Part shown: positions 17,322 through 26,153 of the stretch, piece after piece | Layout of the letters: every line of letters starts with the position of its first letter | Position numbering within the stretch: position 1 is the first letter of the stretch | Source: Pseudomonas benzenivorans | GTDB taxonomy: Bacteria; Pseudomonadota; Gammaproteobacteria; Pseudomonadales; Pseudomonadaceae | Direction: 5' to 3' | Assembly (NCBI RefSeq): GCF_900100495.1 | Contig: NZ_FNCT01000009.1 | Coordinates: 124,001-188,000 of the forward strand | Length of the DNA stretch: 64,000 bases | Notes under the pieces: model-generated | Database searches by the model: none | What the model saw: only the letters and a program-made list of their open reading frames with translations | What the model was told of the DNA's origin: nothing | Translations under genes and position numbers: made by a program

Positions 17322-17381
17322 TGGAATCCTCCGACTCACGAATCGCGTGCAGTGTAGCACTGCCCGATAAGACTAGGAACG

Positions 17382-17410
17382 CATATACAAGTTCCGTTAC
17401 AGTTAGTCAA
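17382..17410 (-). promoter_or_regulatory. rpoH sigma-70 promoter
   Basis: On the minus strand TTGACT (17410-17405), a 17-base spacer, and TATATG (17387-17382), about 60 bases before the rpoH start codon. It lies in a locally AT-rich stretch that contrasts with the surrounding DNA. Confidence 0.6.
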
Positions 17411-17656
17411 TATCAATTGAATCAATGAGTTACCGACTGACACAGGCGTTTCCCTCATCCGACGCTGCATGGCATACCCGCTTCCCTCATCCGGCGCTAC
17501 GCGCCGCCTTGACCCACAGGGATGTGGCGAATGCGGTACTCCCGCCGGCGACCCCATGGATGGGGGAGCTAGGAAAAACGCCGGGAGCGTTTTCGAGAGC
17601 GGGAGCCGCCTCCCGAGGGGAGAAGGGCAATGAAGTCGTCGCTGCGCGACTTTCAG
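17411..17656. other. Non-coding gap between rpoH and ftsX
   Basis: No convincing gene. It holds a short direct repeat (TTCCCTCATCCG, near 17450 and 17481) and several GC-rich inverted segments downstream of the ftsX stop that may act as a transcription end. The short open frames here lack ribosome sites and recognisable products. Confidence 0.5.
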
Positions 17657-18673
17657 TTACCTGGGTGCCAATTCGCTCAGGTGGCGGGCGACGGCCAGCC
17701 AGGCGCCGATGTAGCCGAGTAGCAATGCACCGAGCAGCAACGACAGGCCATCCGCCGCCGGCACGCCGCCGAGGGCGAAGTCGCTGCCGTACAGCCCAGC
17801 CAGGCGCACCACCGCAGCGTTCAGCCAGTCCAGGCCAAAGGCCAGCACCAGCCAGGCCAGCAGGCCGGCGCCGAAGCCGTAGAGCGCGCCCATATAGAGG
17901 AAGGGTCGGCGCACATAGCTGTCGGTGCCGCCGACCAGCTTGATCACCTCGATCTCGGTGCGGCGGTTCTCGATATGCAGACGAATGGTGTTGCCGATCA
18001 CCAGCAGCAGCGCCATCACCAGCAGCAGGGTCAGGCCGAAGACGAAACGCTCGCCGAGCTTGAGGATCGCGGTCAGGCGCTCGACCCACAGCAGGTCGAG
18101 CTGGGCCTGCTGCACCTTGGGCAGTTCGGCCAGGCGCAGGCGCAGGGCCTCCAGGGTGGTCTTGTCGACTTCCCTGGGCGTCACCAGCACCACGCCCGGC
18201 AGCGGATTTTCCGGCAGCTCCTTGAGCGCCTCGCCCAACCCGGACTGCTGCTGGAACTCGGCCAGGGCCTGCTCGCGGCTGATCCATTCGGCCTCGGCGA
18301 CGTCCGCCATGCCGGCGATCTGCTCGCGTAGCGCCTGGCCCTCGGCCTCGCCGGCATCGATCTGCAGGAACAGCGAGATCTGCGCGGCGCGCTGCCAGGA
18401 GCCGCCGAGCCGCTCGACGTTGTCCAGCAACAGGGCCAGGCCCATCGGCAGGCTCAGGGCCACGGCCATCACCAGGCAGGTGAAGAAACTGCCGATCGGC
18501 TGCTTGCCCAGCCGGCGCAGGCTGTCGACCAGGCTGGCACGGTGGCTTTCCAGCCAGGCATGCAGCTGGCTGCGGAAATCCGGGCCGTCGTCCGGGATCT
18601 TCTGCTCGCTCTTCTTCGGTGCGGCGCCGACGCGCTGGGCCGGCTGCGGTGGTGGCATGCGGGTGGCGCTCAT
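17657..18673 (-). CDS. ftsX: Cell division ABC transporter permease-like protein FtsX
   Basis: A 338-residue protein with a cytosolic proline-rich N-terminus, TM1 at about 62-84, a periplasmic loop (about 90-215) and three more helices. The IENRRTEIEVIKLVGGTDSYVRRPFLYMG segment before TM3 is the FtsX hallmark. With FtsE it activates peptidoglycan hydrolases at the division site. Its start overlaps the ftsE stop. Confidence 0.95.
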   Translation of the reverse strand: MSATRMPPPQPAQRVGAAPKKSEQKIPDDGPDFRSQLHAWLESHRASLVDSLRRLGKQPIGSFFTCLVMAVALSLPMGLALLLDNVERLGGSWQRAAQISLFLQIDAGEAEGQALREQIAGMADVAEAEWISREQALAEFQQQSGLGEALKELPENPLPGVVLVTPREVDKTTLEALRLRLAELPKVQQAQLDLLWVERLTAILKLGERFVFGLTLLLVMALLLVIGNTIRLHIENRRTEIEVIKLVGGTDSYVRRPFLYMGALYGFGAGLLAWLVLAFGLDWLNAAVVRLAGLYGSDFALGGVPAADGLSLLLGALLLGYIGAWLAVARHLSELAPR

Positions 18674-19341
18674 CAGACCGCCTCCCCGTCGCCGATCAGG
18701 CGGCCGCGTTGCAGGGTCAGCATGCGGTGGCGCATGCGCGCGATCAGCGCCAGGTCGTGGCTGGCGATCAGCACGCTGGTGCCGAGGCGGTTGATGTCCT
18801 CGAACACCCCCATGATCTCCGCCGCCAGGCGCGGGTCGAGGTTGCCGGTCGGTTCGTCGGCCAGCAACAGGGCCGGGCGGTGGACGATGGCGCGGGCGAT
18901 GCCGACGCGCTGTTGCTGGCCGGTGGACAGGTCGCCGGGGAACAGCTCGGCCTTGTCCGACAGCGCCACGCGCTCCAGGGCGGCACCGACCCGCGTGCCG
19001 ATCTCCGCCTTGGCCAGGCCGAGGATCTGCAGCGGCAGGGCGATGTTGTCGAACACGCTGCGGTCGAACAGCAGCTGGTGGTTCTGGAACACCACGCCGA
19101 TCTGCCGGCGCAGGAAGGGAATCTGCGCGTTGGTGATCTGCGCCAGGTCCTGGCCGGCCAGCAGCAGCTTGCCGGTGGTCGGCCGTTCCATCGCCAGGAT
19201 CAGCCGCAGCAGGGTGCTCTTGCCGGCCCCGGAATGCCCGGTGACGAACAGGAACTCGCCGCGGCGCACGCGAAAACTCAGCTCGTGCAGCCCGATGTGA
19301 CCGTTGGGGTAACGTTTACCGACCTGCTCGAATCGGATCAT
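18673..19341 (-). CDS. ftsE: Cell division ATP-binding protein FtsE
   Basis: A 222-residue ABC ATPase. Walker A is GHSGAGKST, the Q-loop is in VFQNHQLL, the signature is LSTGQQQRVGIARAI, Walker B is LLLADEPTGNLD and the switch histidine is in IASHDLALI. Partner of FtsX in septal hydrolase control. It starts at 19341, sharing bases with the ftsY stop, and its stop overlaps the ftsX start, so the three genes are translationally coupled. Confidence 0.96.
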   Translation of the reverse strand: MIRFEQVGKRYPNGHIGLHELSFRVRRGEFLFVTGHSGAGKSTLLRLILAMERPTTGKLLLAGQDLAQITNAQIPFLRRQIGVVFQNHQLLFDRSVFDNIALPLQILGLAKAEIGTRVGAALERVALSDKAELFPGDLSTGQQQRVGIARAIVHRPALLLADEPTGNLDPRLAAEIMGVFEDINRLGTSVLIASHDLALIARMRHRMLTLQRGRLIGDGEAV

Positions 19342-20711
19342 CAAGCCTCCCGGGACTGGAACAGCGCCTGGACGAAGGACTCGGCCTCGAAGCTGCGCAG
19401 GTCGTCGATGCCCTCGCCGACGCCGATATAGCGGATCGGCAGGCCGAACTGCTTGGCCAGGGCGAAGATCACCCCACCCTTGGCGGTACCGTCCAGCTTG
19501 GTCAGGGCCAGGCCGGTCAGGTTGACGGTCTGGTTGAACTGCTTGGCCTGGTTGATGGCGTTCTGCCCGGTGCCGGCGTCCAGCACCAGCAGCACCTCGT
19601 GCGGCGCCGTGTCGTCCAGCTTGCCGATCACCCGACGAACCTTCTTCAGCTCTTCCATCAGGTTGTCCTTGGTGTGCAGGCGCCCGGCCGTGTCGGCGAT
19701 CAGCACGTCCATGCCGCGGGCCTTGGCCGCCTGCACCGCATCGAAGATCACCGAGGCGGAGTCGGCGCCGGTGTGCTGGGCGATCACCGCCACCTGGTTG
19801 CGCTCGCCCCACACCTGCAGCTGCTCGACCGCCGCGGCGCGGAAGGTGTCGCCGGCGGCCAGCATGACCTTCTTGCCGTCGCGCTGCAGCTTGCTGGCCA
19901 GCTTGCCGATGGTGGTGGTCTTGCCGGCGCCGTTCACCCCGACCACCAGGATCACGTAGGGCTGCTTGCTCGAATCGATACGCAGCGGCTGCTCGACCGG
20001 CTTGAGCAGCGCGGTCAGCTCGTCCTGCAAGGCCTTGTAGAGCGCGCCGCTGTCGGTCAGCTGCTTGCGCGCGACCTTCTGGGTCAGGCTCTGAATGATC
20101 GCGCTGGTGGCCTCGACGCCGACGTCGGCGGTCAGCAGGCGAGTCTCGATCTCGTCGAGCAGCTCGTCGTCGATCGCCTTCTTGCCGAGGAACAGGCTGG
20201 CCATGCCCTCGCCGAGGCTGGCGCTGGTCTTCGACAGGCCCTGCTTGAGCCGGGCGAACCAGCCGCCCTGGTTGTCGCCGGGCTTGTTCTGCTCGACTGC
20301 CGGCGCAGTGGCCGGCATCACTGGCGCCGCGGGCTCGGCCAGCGGCTGCACCTGCACGGGGGCGTGCAGCACCTCGCTGCCGGCGTTGATGCGAAAGCGC
20401 GACGGCCGCGGCGTGGCAGTGGCCTCGCTGGAAACCACGGGCGCGGGCTCGGTCGTCGGAAGCTCGGCTACCGCAGGCTCGACAGGCGCCAGCGGCACGG
20501 GTGCGACGGACTCAGCGGCGGGCGCCGGCGCTGCGCCGGCCGGCGTCACCGGTACCGCTGGCGCCGGGACGGAGGCCGGCGGTTCGGCAGCGACGGGCTG
20601 CTGCGGCTTCTTGCGCAGCCAGCCGAACAGGTCCTTCTTCTCCGCCGGTTTTTCGGCAGCAGGCGGCGTGGCGGGTGCGGGGGTTTTCTTGTCGTCGTTT
20701 GAACCAAACAT
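19341..20711 (-). CDS. ftsY: Signal recognition particle receptor FtsY
   Basis: A 456-residue SRP receptor GTPase. Residues 1-150 are a Pro/Ala/Glu-rich acidic A domain with FGWLRKK near the start. The NG domain follows, with GVNGAGKTTTIGKLA (G1), DTFRAAAVEQL, DTAGRLHTKDNLMEEL (G3) and TKLDGTAKGG (G4). It targets ribosome-nascent chain complexes to the inner membrane. First gene of ftsY-ftsE-ftsX. Confidence 0.97.
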   Translation of the reverse strand: MFGSNDDKKTPAPATPPAAEKPAEKKDLFGWLRKKPQQPVAAEPPASVPAPAVPVTPAGAAPAPAAESVAPVPLAPVEPAVAELPTTEPAPVVSSEATATPRPSRFRINAGSEVLHAPVQVQPLAEPAAPVMPATAPAVEQNKPGDNQGGWFARLKQGLSKTSASLGEGMASLFLGKKAIDDELLDEIETRLLTADVGVEATSAIIQSLTQKVARKQLTDSGALYKALQDELTALLKPVEQPLRIDSSKQPYVILVVGVNGAGKTTTIGKLASKLQRDGKKVMLAAGDTFRAAAVEQLQVWGERNQVAVIAQHTGADSASVIFDAVQAAKARGMDVLIADTAGRLHTKDNLMEELKKVRRVIGKLDDTAPHEVLLVLDAGTGQNAINQAKQFNQTVNLTGLALTKLDGTAKGGVIFALAKQFGLPIRYIGVGEGIDDLRSFEAESFVQALFQSREA

Positions 20712-20999
20712 GGAGGACGGCTATCTCGAAGAAGCGACGCGCCAGTGGGCGGGTCCGGAACAGTGGCTGCGCGGCGGAATATCAAGCTGAAGACACCGCG
20801 CAGTAACGCTCGGGCCGGATACCAGACGTGGCCGCCGGTAAAGCGGACGGCCCCGACCATGCTCGACCGGAAGCCCCCAAGAACCGTGCGCGCGGCTTGC
20901 ACCGCACAGGGCATCAGCCTGGCCGAAACCTGTCGGGCCGACCGGCAACACACGGGATTTGCGCGCGACTTTACCACTATAAGCCGCCGCGGAGCAGGT
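20712..20999. other. Gap upstream of ftsY, possible remnant of the ancestral divergent promoter
   Basis: Holds the ftsY leader. Near its far end, on the plus strand, is a TATAAG hexamer (20978-20983) that points into the convergent end of the MFS gene. In P. aeruginosa ftsY is divergent from the M16 peptidase genes, so this could be the stranded M16-side promoter left by insertion of the 21000-27080 block. That is inference; nothing else is recognisable. Confidence 0.3.
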
Positions 21000-22226
21000 C
21001 TATCTGTCGCTTGCGGCCGAGATCATGGCGGCGTCGCGGCGCTGCCCACGCATCAGCAGCAGGGCCATCCCGGCCGACAGCAGCAGGCCGGGGGCGGCGG
21101 CCAGCAACACGGCGCTGCCCCCCAGCCCCAGCGCCAGCACCTGCCCCGCCACCAGGGGCCCGGCCATCGAGCCCAGACGCCCCGCGGCGACGGTCGCCCC
21201 GACTCCCGTGGCGCGGATCCGCGCCGGATAGAGCCCGGGAGCCAGGGCATAGAGCAGCAGCTGCGCGCCGATGGCGCAGAATCCGGCGCCAGCCCCGGCC
21301 AGCAACAGCAGGTCGAAGCGCTGCACCAGCCCCAGCGCCGCCAGGAAAACCAGCATGCCCAGGTAGGTGCCGAGCACCAGCAGAACGGGCCTGCCCCGAT
21401 CGAGCAACCATCCGGTCAGGACCGATCCGGCCGCGCCGCCGATATTGAAGAGGATCTGCACATAGCCCGCCTGCACCCGGTCGTAGCCCAGGGCGGCCAG
21501 CAAGGACGGCAGCCAGTTCAGCAGCATGTACAGCACCGCCAGGGTGAAGAAACTGCTCAGCCAGATCAGCAGCGTCGCCGTCGCCCGCCCCCGGGCGAAC
21601 AACCCGCTGATCGCCGACTCGGGCCCGGCGGCACCGGCCTGGCGGACAACCGGCGACTCCCGCAGCAGCAGGGCCAGCAGCCCGGCCACCAGGATGGGCG
21701 CGACACCCCCGAGGTAGAAGATCAGCCGCCAGTCGCCGCCGACGCCCAGCACGCCGGTCAGCGCCGCCATGGCGCCGCCCAGTGGCACCCCGCAGTAGGT
21801 CAGGCTCACGGCGATACCCTTGAGCTGTGCATCGGCCACCTCCGATGACAGAGCGATCAGGATCGGCAGCGCCGCCCCCAGGCCGAGGCCGGTGGCCAGG
21901 CGCGCCAGCAGCAGGCTGGCATAGCTGCCGGCATGCGCGGTCAGCAACGAGAAGCCGCCGAACAGCAGCACCGCGGCGATCAGCACCGCCTTGCGCCCCA
22001 GCCGGTCCGCCAGCCAGCCGCCCACCAGCGCCCCCGGCAACAGCCCGAGCAAGCCGACGCTGAACAACCAACCGAGCTGGACCGGCGTCAGGCCGAAGGC
22101 CATGGCGATGTGCGGGGCGGCGATGCCGGCGGCCTGCAGATCGAAGCCCTCGATCAGCGCGACCATGAAACAAAGGACGATGGTCAGCACCGGACTTGCC
22201 GGCGCTGCCGCCTTGCGAGCGAGCAT
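21000..22226 (-). CDS. MFS transporter, MhpT-like aromatic acid:H+ symporter family
   Basis: A 408-residue, 12-helix major facilitator. Signatures include ALIEGFDLQAAGIAAPHIA in TM1, LGLLPGALVGGWLADRLGRKAVL (motif A, residues about 58-80), and GLGLGAALPILIALSSEVA, closely resembling the 3-(3-hydroxyphenyl)propionate transporter MhpT. It probably imports a small organic acid by proton symport; the substrate is not known. Last gene of the minus-strand block downstream of the amidohydrolase. Confidence 0.88.
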   Translation of the reverse strand: MLARKAAAPASPVLTIVLCFMVALIEGFDLQAAGIAAPHIAMAFGLTPVQLGWLFSVGLLGLLPGALVGGWLADRLGRKAVLIAAVLLFGGFSLLTAHAGSYASLLLARLATGLGLGAALPILIALSSEVADAQLKGIAVSLTYCGVPLGGAMAALTGVLGVGGDWRLIFYLGGVAPILVAGLLALLLRESPVVRQAGAAGPESAISGLFARGRATATLLIWLSSFFTLAVLYMLLNWLPSLLAALGYDRVQAGYVQILFNIGGAAGSVLTGWLLDRGRPVLLVLGTYLGMLVFLAALGLVQRFDLLLLAGAGAGFCAIGAQLLLYALAPGLYPARIRATGVGATVAAGRLGSMAGPLVAGQVLALGLGGSAVLLAAAPGLLLSAGMALLLMRGQRRDAAMISAASDR

Positions 22227-22283
22227 AGGAACCTCGAATGTCGGGGGGAATTGCCGGGCTGGCGCAGCAACCCGGCCTGCGGA

Positions 22284-23378
22284 TCAGCGACCGGACTTGA
22301 GCTTGTTCCAGGCGCGGGTCATCCAGCGCATGGCGTCCGGCGGCAGCTCCGAGGACACGTAGAGCCGCGCCTGCACAGACGCCGGGGGATAGATCGAGGG
22401 ATCCTGCCTGACCTGCGCCTCCATCAGCGCATCGGCCCGGGTGTTGGCATTGGCGTAGCCGACGTACTCGCTGATCCTGGCGACCACCTCCGGGCGCAGC
22501 AGGTAGTCGATGAAGGCGTGGGCCTGCTCGACGTTGCGGGCGTCGGCCGGGATGGTCAGCATGTCGAACCAGAGATTGCCGCCTTCACGGGGCACCACAT
22601 AGGCGATCTCGATGCCGCTGCCGGCCTCCTCGGCGCGGCTCATGGCCTGGAACACGTCGCCCGAGTAGCCGAAGGCGATGCAAATGTTGCCGTTGGCCAG
22701 GTCGCTGATGTAGCGCGAGGAGTGGAAGTAGGTGATATACGGGCGCAGGGCCTGCAGCTTGCGCTCGACCAGCTTGTAGTCCTTGGTGCGACTGCTGTTG
22801 GGGTCCAGCCCCAGGTAGTTGAGCATCGCCGGGAAGGTCTCGTCCGCCGAGTCGAGGAAGGCCACGCCACAGGCCTGCAGCTTCGCCAGGTTCTCCGGCT
22901 CGAACAGCACGCTCCAGGAGTCGACCCGCTCGATGCCCAGCGCCGCCTTGACCTTCGCGACGTTGTAGCCGATGCCGTTGGTGCCCCAGAGGTAGGGGAC
23001 GGCGTACTGGTTGCCCGGGTCGTTGGCCTGCAGGCGCTCGAGCAGCTGCGGGTCGAGGTTGTTCCAGTGCGGCAACCGACTCTTGTCCAGCTTCTGGAAC
23101 ACCCCGGCCTTGATCTGCCGGCCGAGGAAGTGGTTGCTCGGCACCACCACGTCATAGCCGGAATTGCCCGCGAGCAGCTTGCCCTCGAGGGTTTCGTTGG
23201 AATCGAATACGTCGTAGACCGGTTTGATGCCGGTGGCCTGCTGGAACTCGGCGAGGGTGTCCTCGGCGATGTAATCGGTCCAGTTGTAGATATTGACGGC
23301 TTGTTGCGCCGCCGCCTGGCCCGCCAGGCCGCAGAGGCTGGCGGCGGCGAGCAGGGTCTTGATGCGGGAAAGCTTCAT
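22284..23378 (-). CDS. PotF/PotD-type polyamine periplasmic binding protein (orphan)
   Basis: A 364-residue protein with a signal peptide (to about AAAQQA, residue 25) and a type 2 periplasmic binding fold of the putrescine/spermidine class: VNIYNWTDYIAEDTLAEF, YDVFDSNETLEGKLLAG, YDVVVPSNHFLGRQI, and LWGTNGIGYN. W33 and D35 (in NWTDY) match polyamine-contacting positions known in PotF/SpuD. No ABC ATPase or permease gene adjoins it. It may feed a distant transporter or act as a sensor. Confidence 0.88.
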   Translation of the reverse strand: MKLSRIKTLLAAASLCGLAGQAAAQQAVNIYNWTDYIAEDTLAEFQQATGIKPVYDVFDSNETLEGKLLAGNSGYDVVVPSNHFLGRQIKAGVFQKLDKSRLPHWNNLDPQLLERLQANDPGNQYAVPYLWGTNGIGYNVAKVKAALGIERVDSWSVLFEPENLAKLQACGVAFLDSADETFPAMLNYLGLDPNSSRTKDYKLVERKLQALRPYITYFHSSRYISDLANGNICIAFGYSGDVFQAMSRAEEAGSGIEIAYVVPREGGNLWFDMLTIPADARNVEQAHAFIDYLLRPEVVARISEYVGYANANTRADALMEAQVRQDPSIYPPASVQARLYVSSELPPDAMRWMTRAWNKLKSGR

Positions 23379-23420
23379 GGGCCTGTCCTTGTCTTGGGTT
23401 CGGAGGGAATCGACGCCGGG

Positions 23421-24167
23421 TCAGAAGGTCTTCTTGGCGCTGGCGACCAGGGTGGCGTCGCAGAGGTCGTCGTAACCGCTGAAACTCAGGCACTGGGCAT
23501 CCGACAGGTCGGTATCGACATAGCTCAGGCCCCAGGTCACGCCGAGCATGTCCCGCTGCAGGCCGAGGCTCCAGTTGTTGTAGTCCTCCTCGCCGTGGCT
23601 CCAGTCCTTGTTGAAGAACACCTTGTCCTTGTAGTCGACGTTCTCGAACTTCAGCTCCAGGCCGATATCCAGCGGCAACAGGGTGCGGTAACCGGCGTAG
23701 ACGGCGGAGTTGCTCTCGTCGGTATCGTCCGAGTGCCTGCCGCCGACGAAGAAGCCGTAGGCATCCAGGGTCAGGTAGACGTCGGCGCCGTTGAACTGGC
23801 TCTCGCCCGGGTAGGTGTAGCGGTTGTAGTAGGCATCCAGACTGACGGCGTCGCTGATCTGCCAGTAGTAGCCGGCGTAGTAGTCGACTTCCTGACGGGT
23901 GCCGTAGTCGTCACCGCGTTCCCAGTCATGGCCGTATTCGACGTTGCTGGTCCAGACCCCGGCATACAGGCCGCTGGCATGGGTCAGCAGCAGATCCAGC
24001 TGCGCGGCGGGGTCACCCAGGGTTTGCGAAATGCCGTTGTTGCGGTAGTCGCTGAGCAGCGCGGGGGTGATCTGCAGTTCGAACTGCTGGCCCAGTTCGA
24101 GGGCCTGCAGATTGCCGAGCGGGGCCAGGGCCAGACCGGCCAGCAAGAACGCGGTTGAAGATCGCAT
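23421..24167 (-). CDS. TorF family putative outer-membrane porin
   Basis: About 248 residues with a signal peptide (MRSSTAFLLAGLALAPLGNLQA) and a beta-barrel-like mature part: alternating hydrophobic residues, many Tyr, Trp and Asp, and a terminal Phe (SAKKTF). The opening LTPALLSDYRNNGIS-like segment and the YYAGYYWQISDAVSLDAYYNRYTY stretch fit the TorF/Gcw_chp family (about 220-260 residues). The ATG at 24167 has an AAGGAAA ribosome site. Probably the outer-membrane entry of the local uptake system. Confidence 0.8.
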   Translation of the reverse strand: MRSSTAFLLAGLALAPLGNLQALELGQQFELQITPALLSDYRNNGISQTLGDPAAQLDLLLTHASGLYAGVWTSNVEYGHDWERGDDYGTRQEVDYYAGYYWQISDAVSLDAYYNRYTYPGESQFNGADVYLTLDAYGFFVGGRHSDDTDESNSAVYAGYRTLLPLDIGLELKFENVDYKDKVFFNKDWSHGEEDYNNWSLGLQRDMLGVTWGLSYVDTDLSDAQCLSFSGYDDLCDATLVASAKKTF

Positions 24168-24280
24168 GGGATTTTCCTTGTTGTTATAGGGCGGATAGAG
24201 GCTGCACCCGGCCCCGGCAGCAACGGGGAGCAGTACCGTTGCGGCCGGACGGGGCAGACAATGTCGCTCGGGGGAAGGGC

Positions 24281-26047
24281 TTAGTGCGCGTGCGCGACTG
24301 CCGCGCCCGGCTCGGCGCCGTACACCGCCTTGCCGGCGAAGAAGGTCTGCAGGACCTGGGTGTCGAACAGCTCCTCGTCGCTGACCTCGAACACGTCGCG
24401 GTCGAGGACGATCAGGTCGGCCTGCTTGCCGGGCGCCAGGGAGCCGATCTGGCCGTCCAGGCGCAGGGCCTTGGCGGCATTGAGGGTGTAGGCCTGGAAC
24501 ATGCTTGCGCGATCGATGCTTTCCTTGGCATTGAGCACCCCGAGCGGGCCCTTGCGGGTGCTGGCCTGGGCGATGGCCTGCCACGGGTTGGGGCTGGACA
24601 CCGGCCAGTCGCTGGCTCCGGCGATGGTCGCGCCGGCCCGGTGCAGCGAGCGCGCCGGGTACTGGTACTGGTAGGCCGCGGCGCTGACGTAGGGCTTGAC
24701 CAGCTCTTCGGTATAGCTCTCGGCGGTGGCCCAGAGCAGCTGCATCGAGGCGATCACGCCGAGTTGCCCGAAGCGCGGGAACTCCTTGGGATTGACCAGC
24801 TGCAGGTGGCTGATGCTGTGCGGCACCGGCTTCGGCTCAAGCTTGCGCGCCGCCGCGAAACCGTTCAGCGCCTCGCGCACCGCCCGGTCGCCCACCGCAT
24901 GCACATGGACGATCCAGTCGCGCTGCTCGGCCGCCACCACCAGTTGGCCGAAGCCGGCCGGGTCGATCAGCAACTGGCCGCGTTTGAGGCTGTTCTTGAA
25001 CGGGTCGAGCACCGCGGCGGTCTGCCCGGGGAACTCCATGACGCCGTCGGCGAAGATCTTGATCCCGGGGAAGCTCAGGTTCGGCACGCCTTCGAAGCGC
25101 TGCATGACCTTGTCCAGCACCTGCAAGTCATCCGGCCGGCTCTGCGGATGGGTGATCAGCAGGGCGGCGACATGGGCGCTGAGTTCGCCGTTCTCCGCCA
25201 ACTGGCGGTACAGCGGCAGCACGCCGACATCCTGTTCGCCCGGGCGCAACTCGAACAGCGAGTCGCCGTTGCCGGCATTGGCCGCCGCATCCATCCAGGC
25301 GGTTACCCCGACCTGGTTGTTGATCCGCACCGCCTCGCGCGCCGCCTTCAGCAGCACGGCCTGGTCCGGCTCGGGCAGCTGGCTGCGCACCCGGTCCCAG
25401 CCGTTTTCCGCCAGGTAACCGTTGGGCGTGAGGTCCGCGCCGTGGCCGATATAGCCGCGTTCCTTCTCCGGCAGGCTGGCCAGCAGCGCGGCATCGATCC
25501 CCAGGCGCTCGAGCATGGCCTGGTTGGCCCAGCCGGTATGCCCGTCGATGCCGTCCAGCACCAGCGGCTGCTCGGCCCAGCGGCCCTGGTTGAAGCGCTG
25601 GCCGAGCCCGGCGCTTTGCTCCCAGTAGGCCGAGCTGACGCCGGAGATGACGACGATATCGCCCATGCGCGCGGTGCCCGCCTGGTCCTGCTCGATGATC
25701 CAGCGCTCCAGTTCGTCCAGCGGCTTGACCTCGTCGTACAGGTTGGCCCGCAGGCTGGCCAGGGCGCCCATGATCGGGTGGCTGTGGCTGTCGATCATAC
25801 CCGGCATCAGTACCTTGCCGGCCAGGTCGATCAGCCGGGTATCGGCGTCGGCCAGGGCCTTGATCTCGGCGTCGCTGCCGACCTTGAGGATCTTGCCGTT
25901 GGCCACCGCCACCGCCTGGGCCAGGGGTTGGCCGGGTTCGGCGGTGAAGACCTTGCCATTGAACAGCAGCAGGTCGGCGGCGGCCATGGCTTCCACAGAG
26001 GAAAAAGCCAGGGTCGCGACCAGCAGGCGTTGAATAATTCGTCGCAT
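24281..26047 (-). CDS. Exported YtcJ-like amidohydrolase
   Basis: A 588-residue metal-dependent hydrolase (Amidohydro_3/YtcJ type) with a signal peptide ending near A22. Metal ligands visible: H88 and H90 in DSHSHP, a likely carboxylated lysine in PGIKIFADGVMEF, histidines in IVHVHAVGDRA and PHSISHLQLV, and the aspartate in GASDWPVSSPNPW. The C-terminal beta domain has GSLAPGKQADLIVLDRD. Family members hydrolyse N-substituted formamides or related amides; the substrate is unknown. First gene of the minus-strand block, divergent from the LysR regulator. Confidence 0.88.
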   Translation of the reverse strand: MRRIIQRLLVATLAFSSVEAMAAADLLLFNGKVFTAEPGQPLAQAVAVANGKILKVGSDAEIKALADADTRLIDLAGKVLMPGMIDSHSHPIMGALASLRANLYDEVKPLDELERWIIEQDQAGTARMGDIVVISGVSSAYWEQSAGLGQRFNQGRWAEQPLVLDGIDGHTGWANQAMLERLGIDAALLASLPEKERGYIGHGADLTPNGYLAENGWDRVRSQLPEPDQAVLLKAAREAVRINNQVGVTAWMDAAANAGNGDSLFELRPGEQDVGVLPLYRQLAENGELSAHVAALLITHPQSRPDDLQVLDKVMQRFEGVPNLSFPGIKIFADGVMEFPGQTAAVLDPFKNSLKRGQLLIDPAGFGQLVVAAEQRDWIVHVHAVGDRAVREALNGFAAARKLEPKPVPHSISHLQLVNPKEFPRFGQLGVIASMQLLWATAESYTEELVKPYVSAAAYQYQYPARSLHRAGATIAGASDWPVSSPNPWQAIAQASTRKGPLGVLNAKESIDRASMFQAYTLNAAKALRLDGQIGSLAPGKQADLIVLDRDVFEVSDEELFDTQVLQTFFAGKAVYGAEPGAAVAHAH

Positions 26048-26123
26048 TGCAGCAGCCTCTTGTTTTTATTGATCTGGCCACGAGACTAGCGGCGGATACG
26101 CAGCGGCAGAACAGCGCCATCGC

Positions 26124-26138
26124 GCAAAACATTTTTGC
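26124..26138. promoter_or_regulatory. Inverted repeat in the LysR/amidohydrolase divergent region
   Basis: GCAAAA-CAT-TTTTGC, a perfect 6-base dyad 15 bases before the LysR ATG. The position suits an autoregulatory or shared operator; identity as the LysR site is inferred. Confidence 0.4.
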
Positions 26139-26153
26139 CAGACAGGAAACAAC

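Noticed and set aside
17349..17363. RNA thermosensor in the rpoH leader
   Set aside because: Only a 6-base hairpin is visible and it does not clearly cover the ribosome site; mentioned with rpoH but not called.
17425..17943. 172-codon plus-strand frame between rpoH and ftsX
   Set aside because: Runs antisense into ftsX, no ribosome site, and product is low-complexity Arg/Pro/Ala.
20745..21848. 367-codon plus-strand frame opposite the MFS gene
   Set aside because: Shadow of the transporter; Gln/Gly/Arg repeats only.
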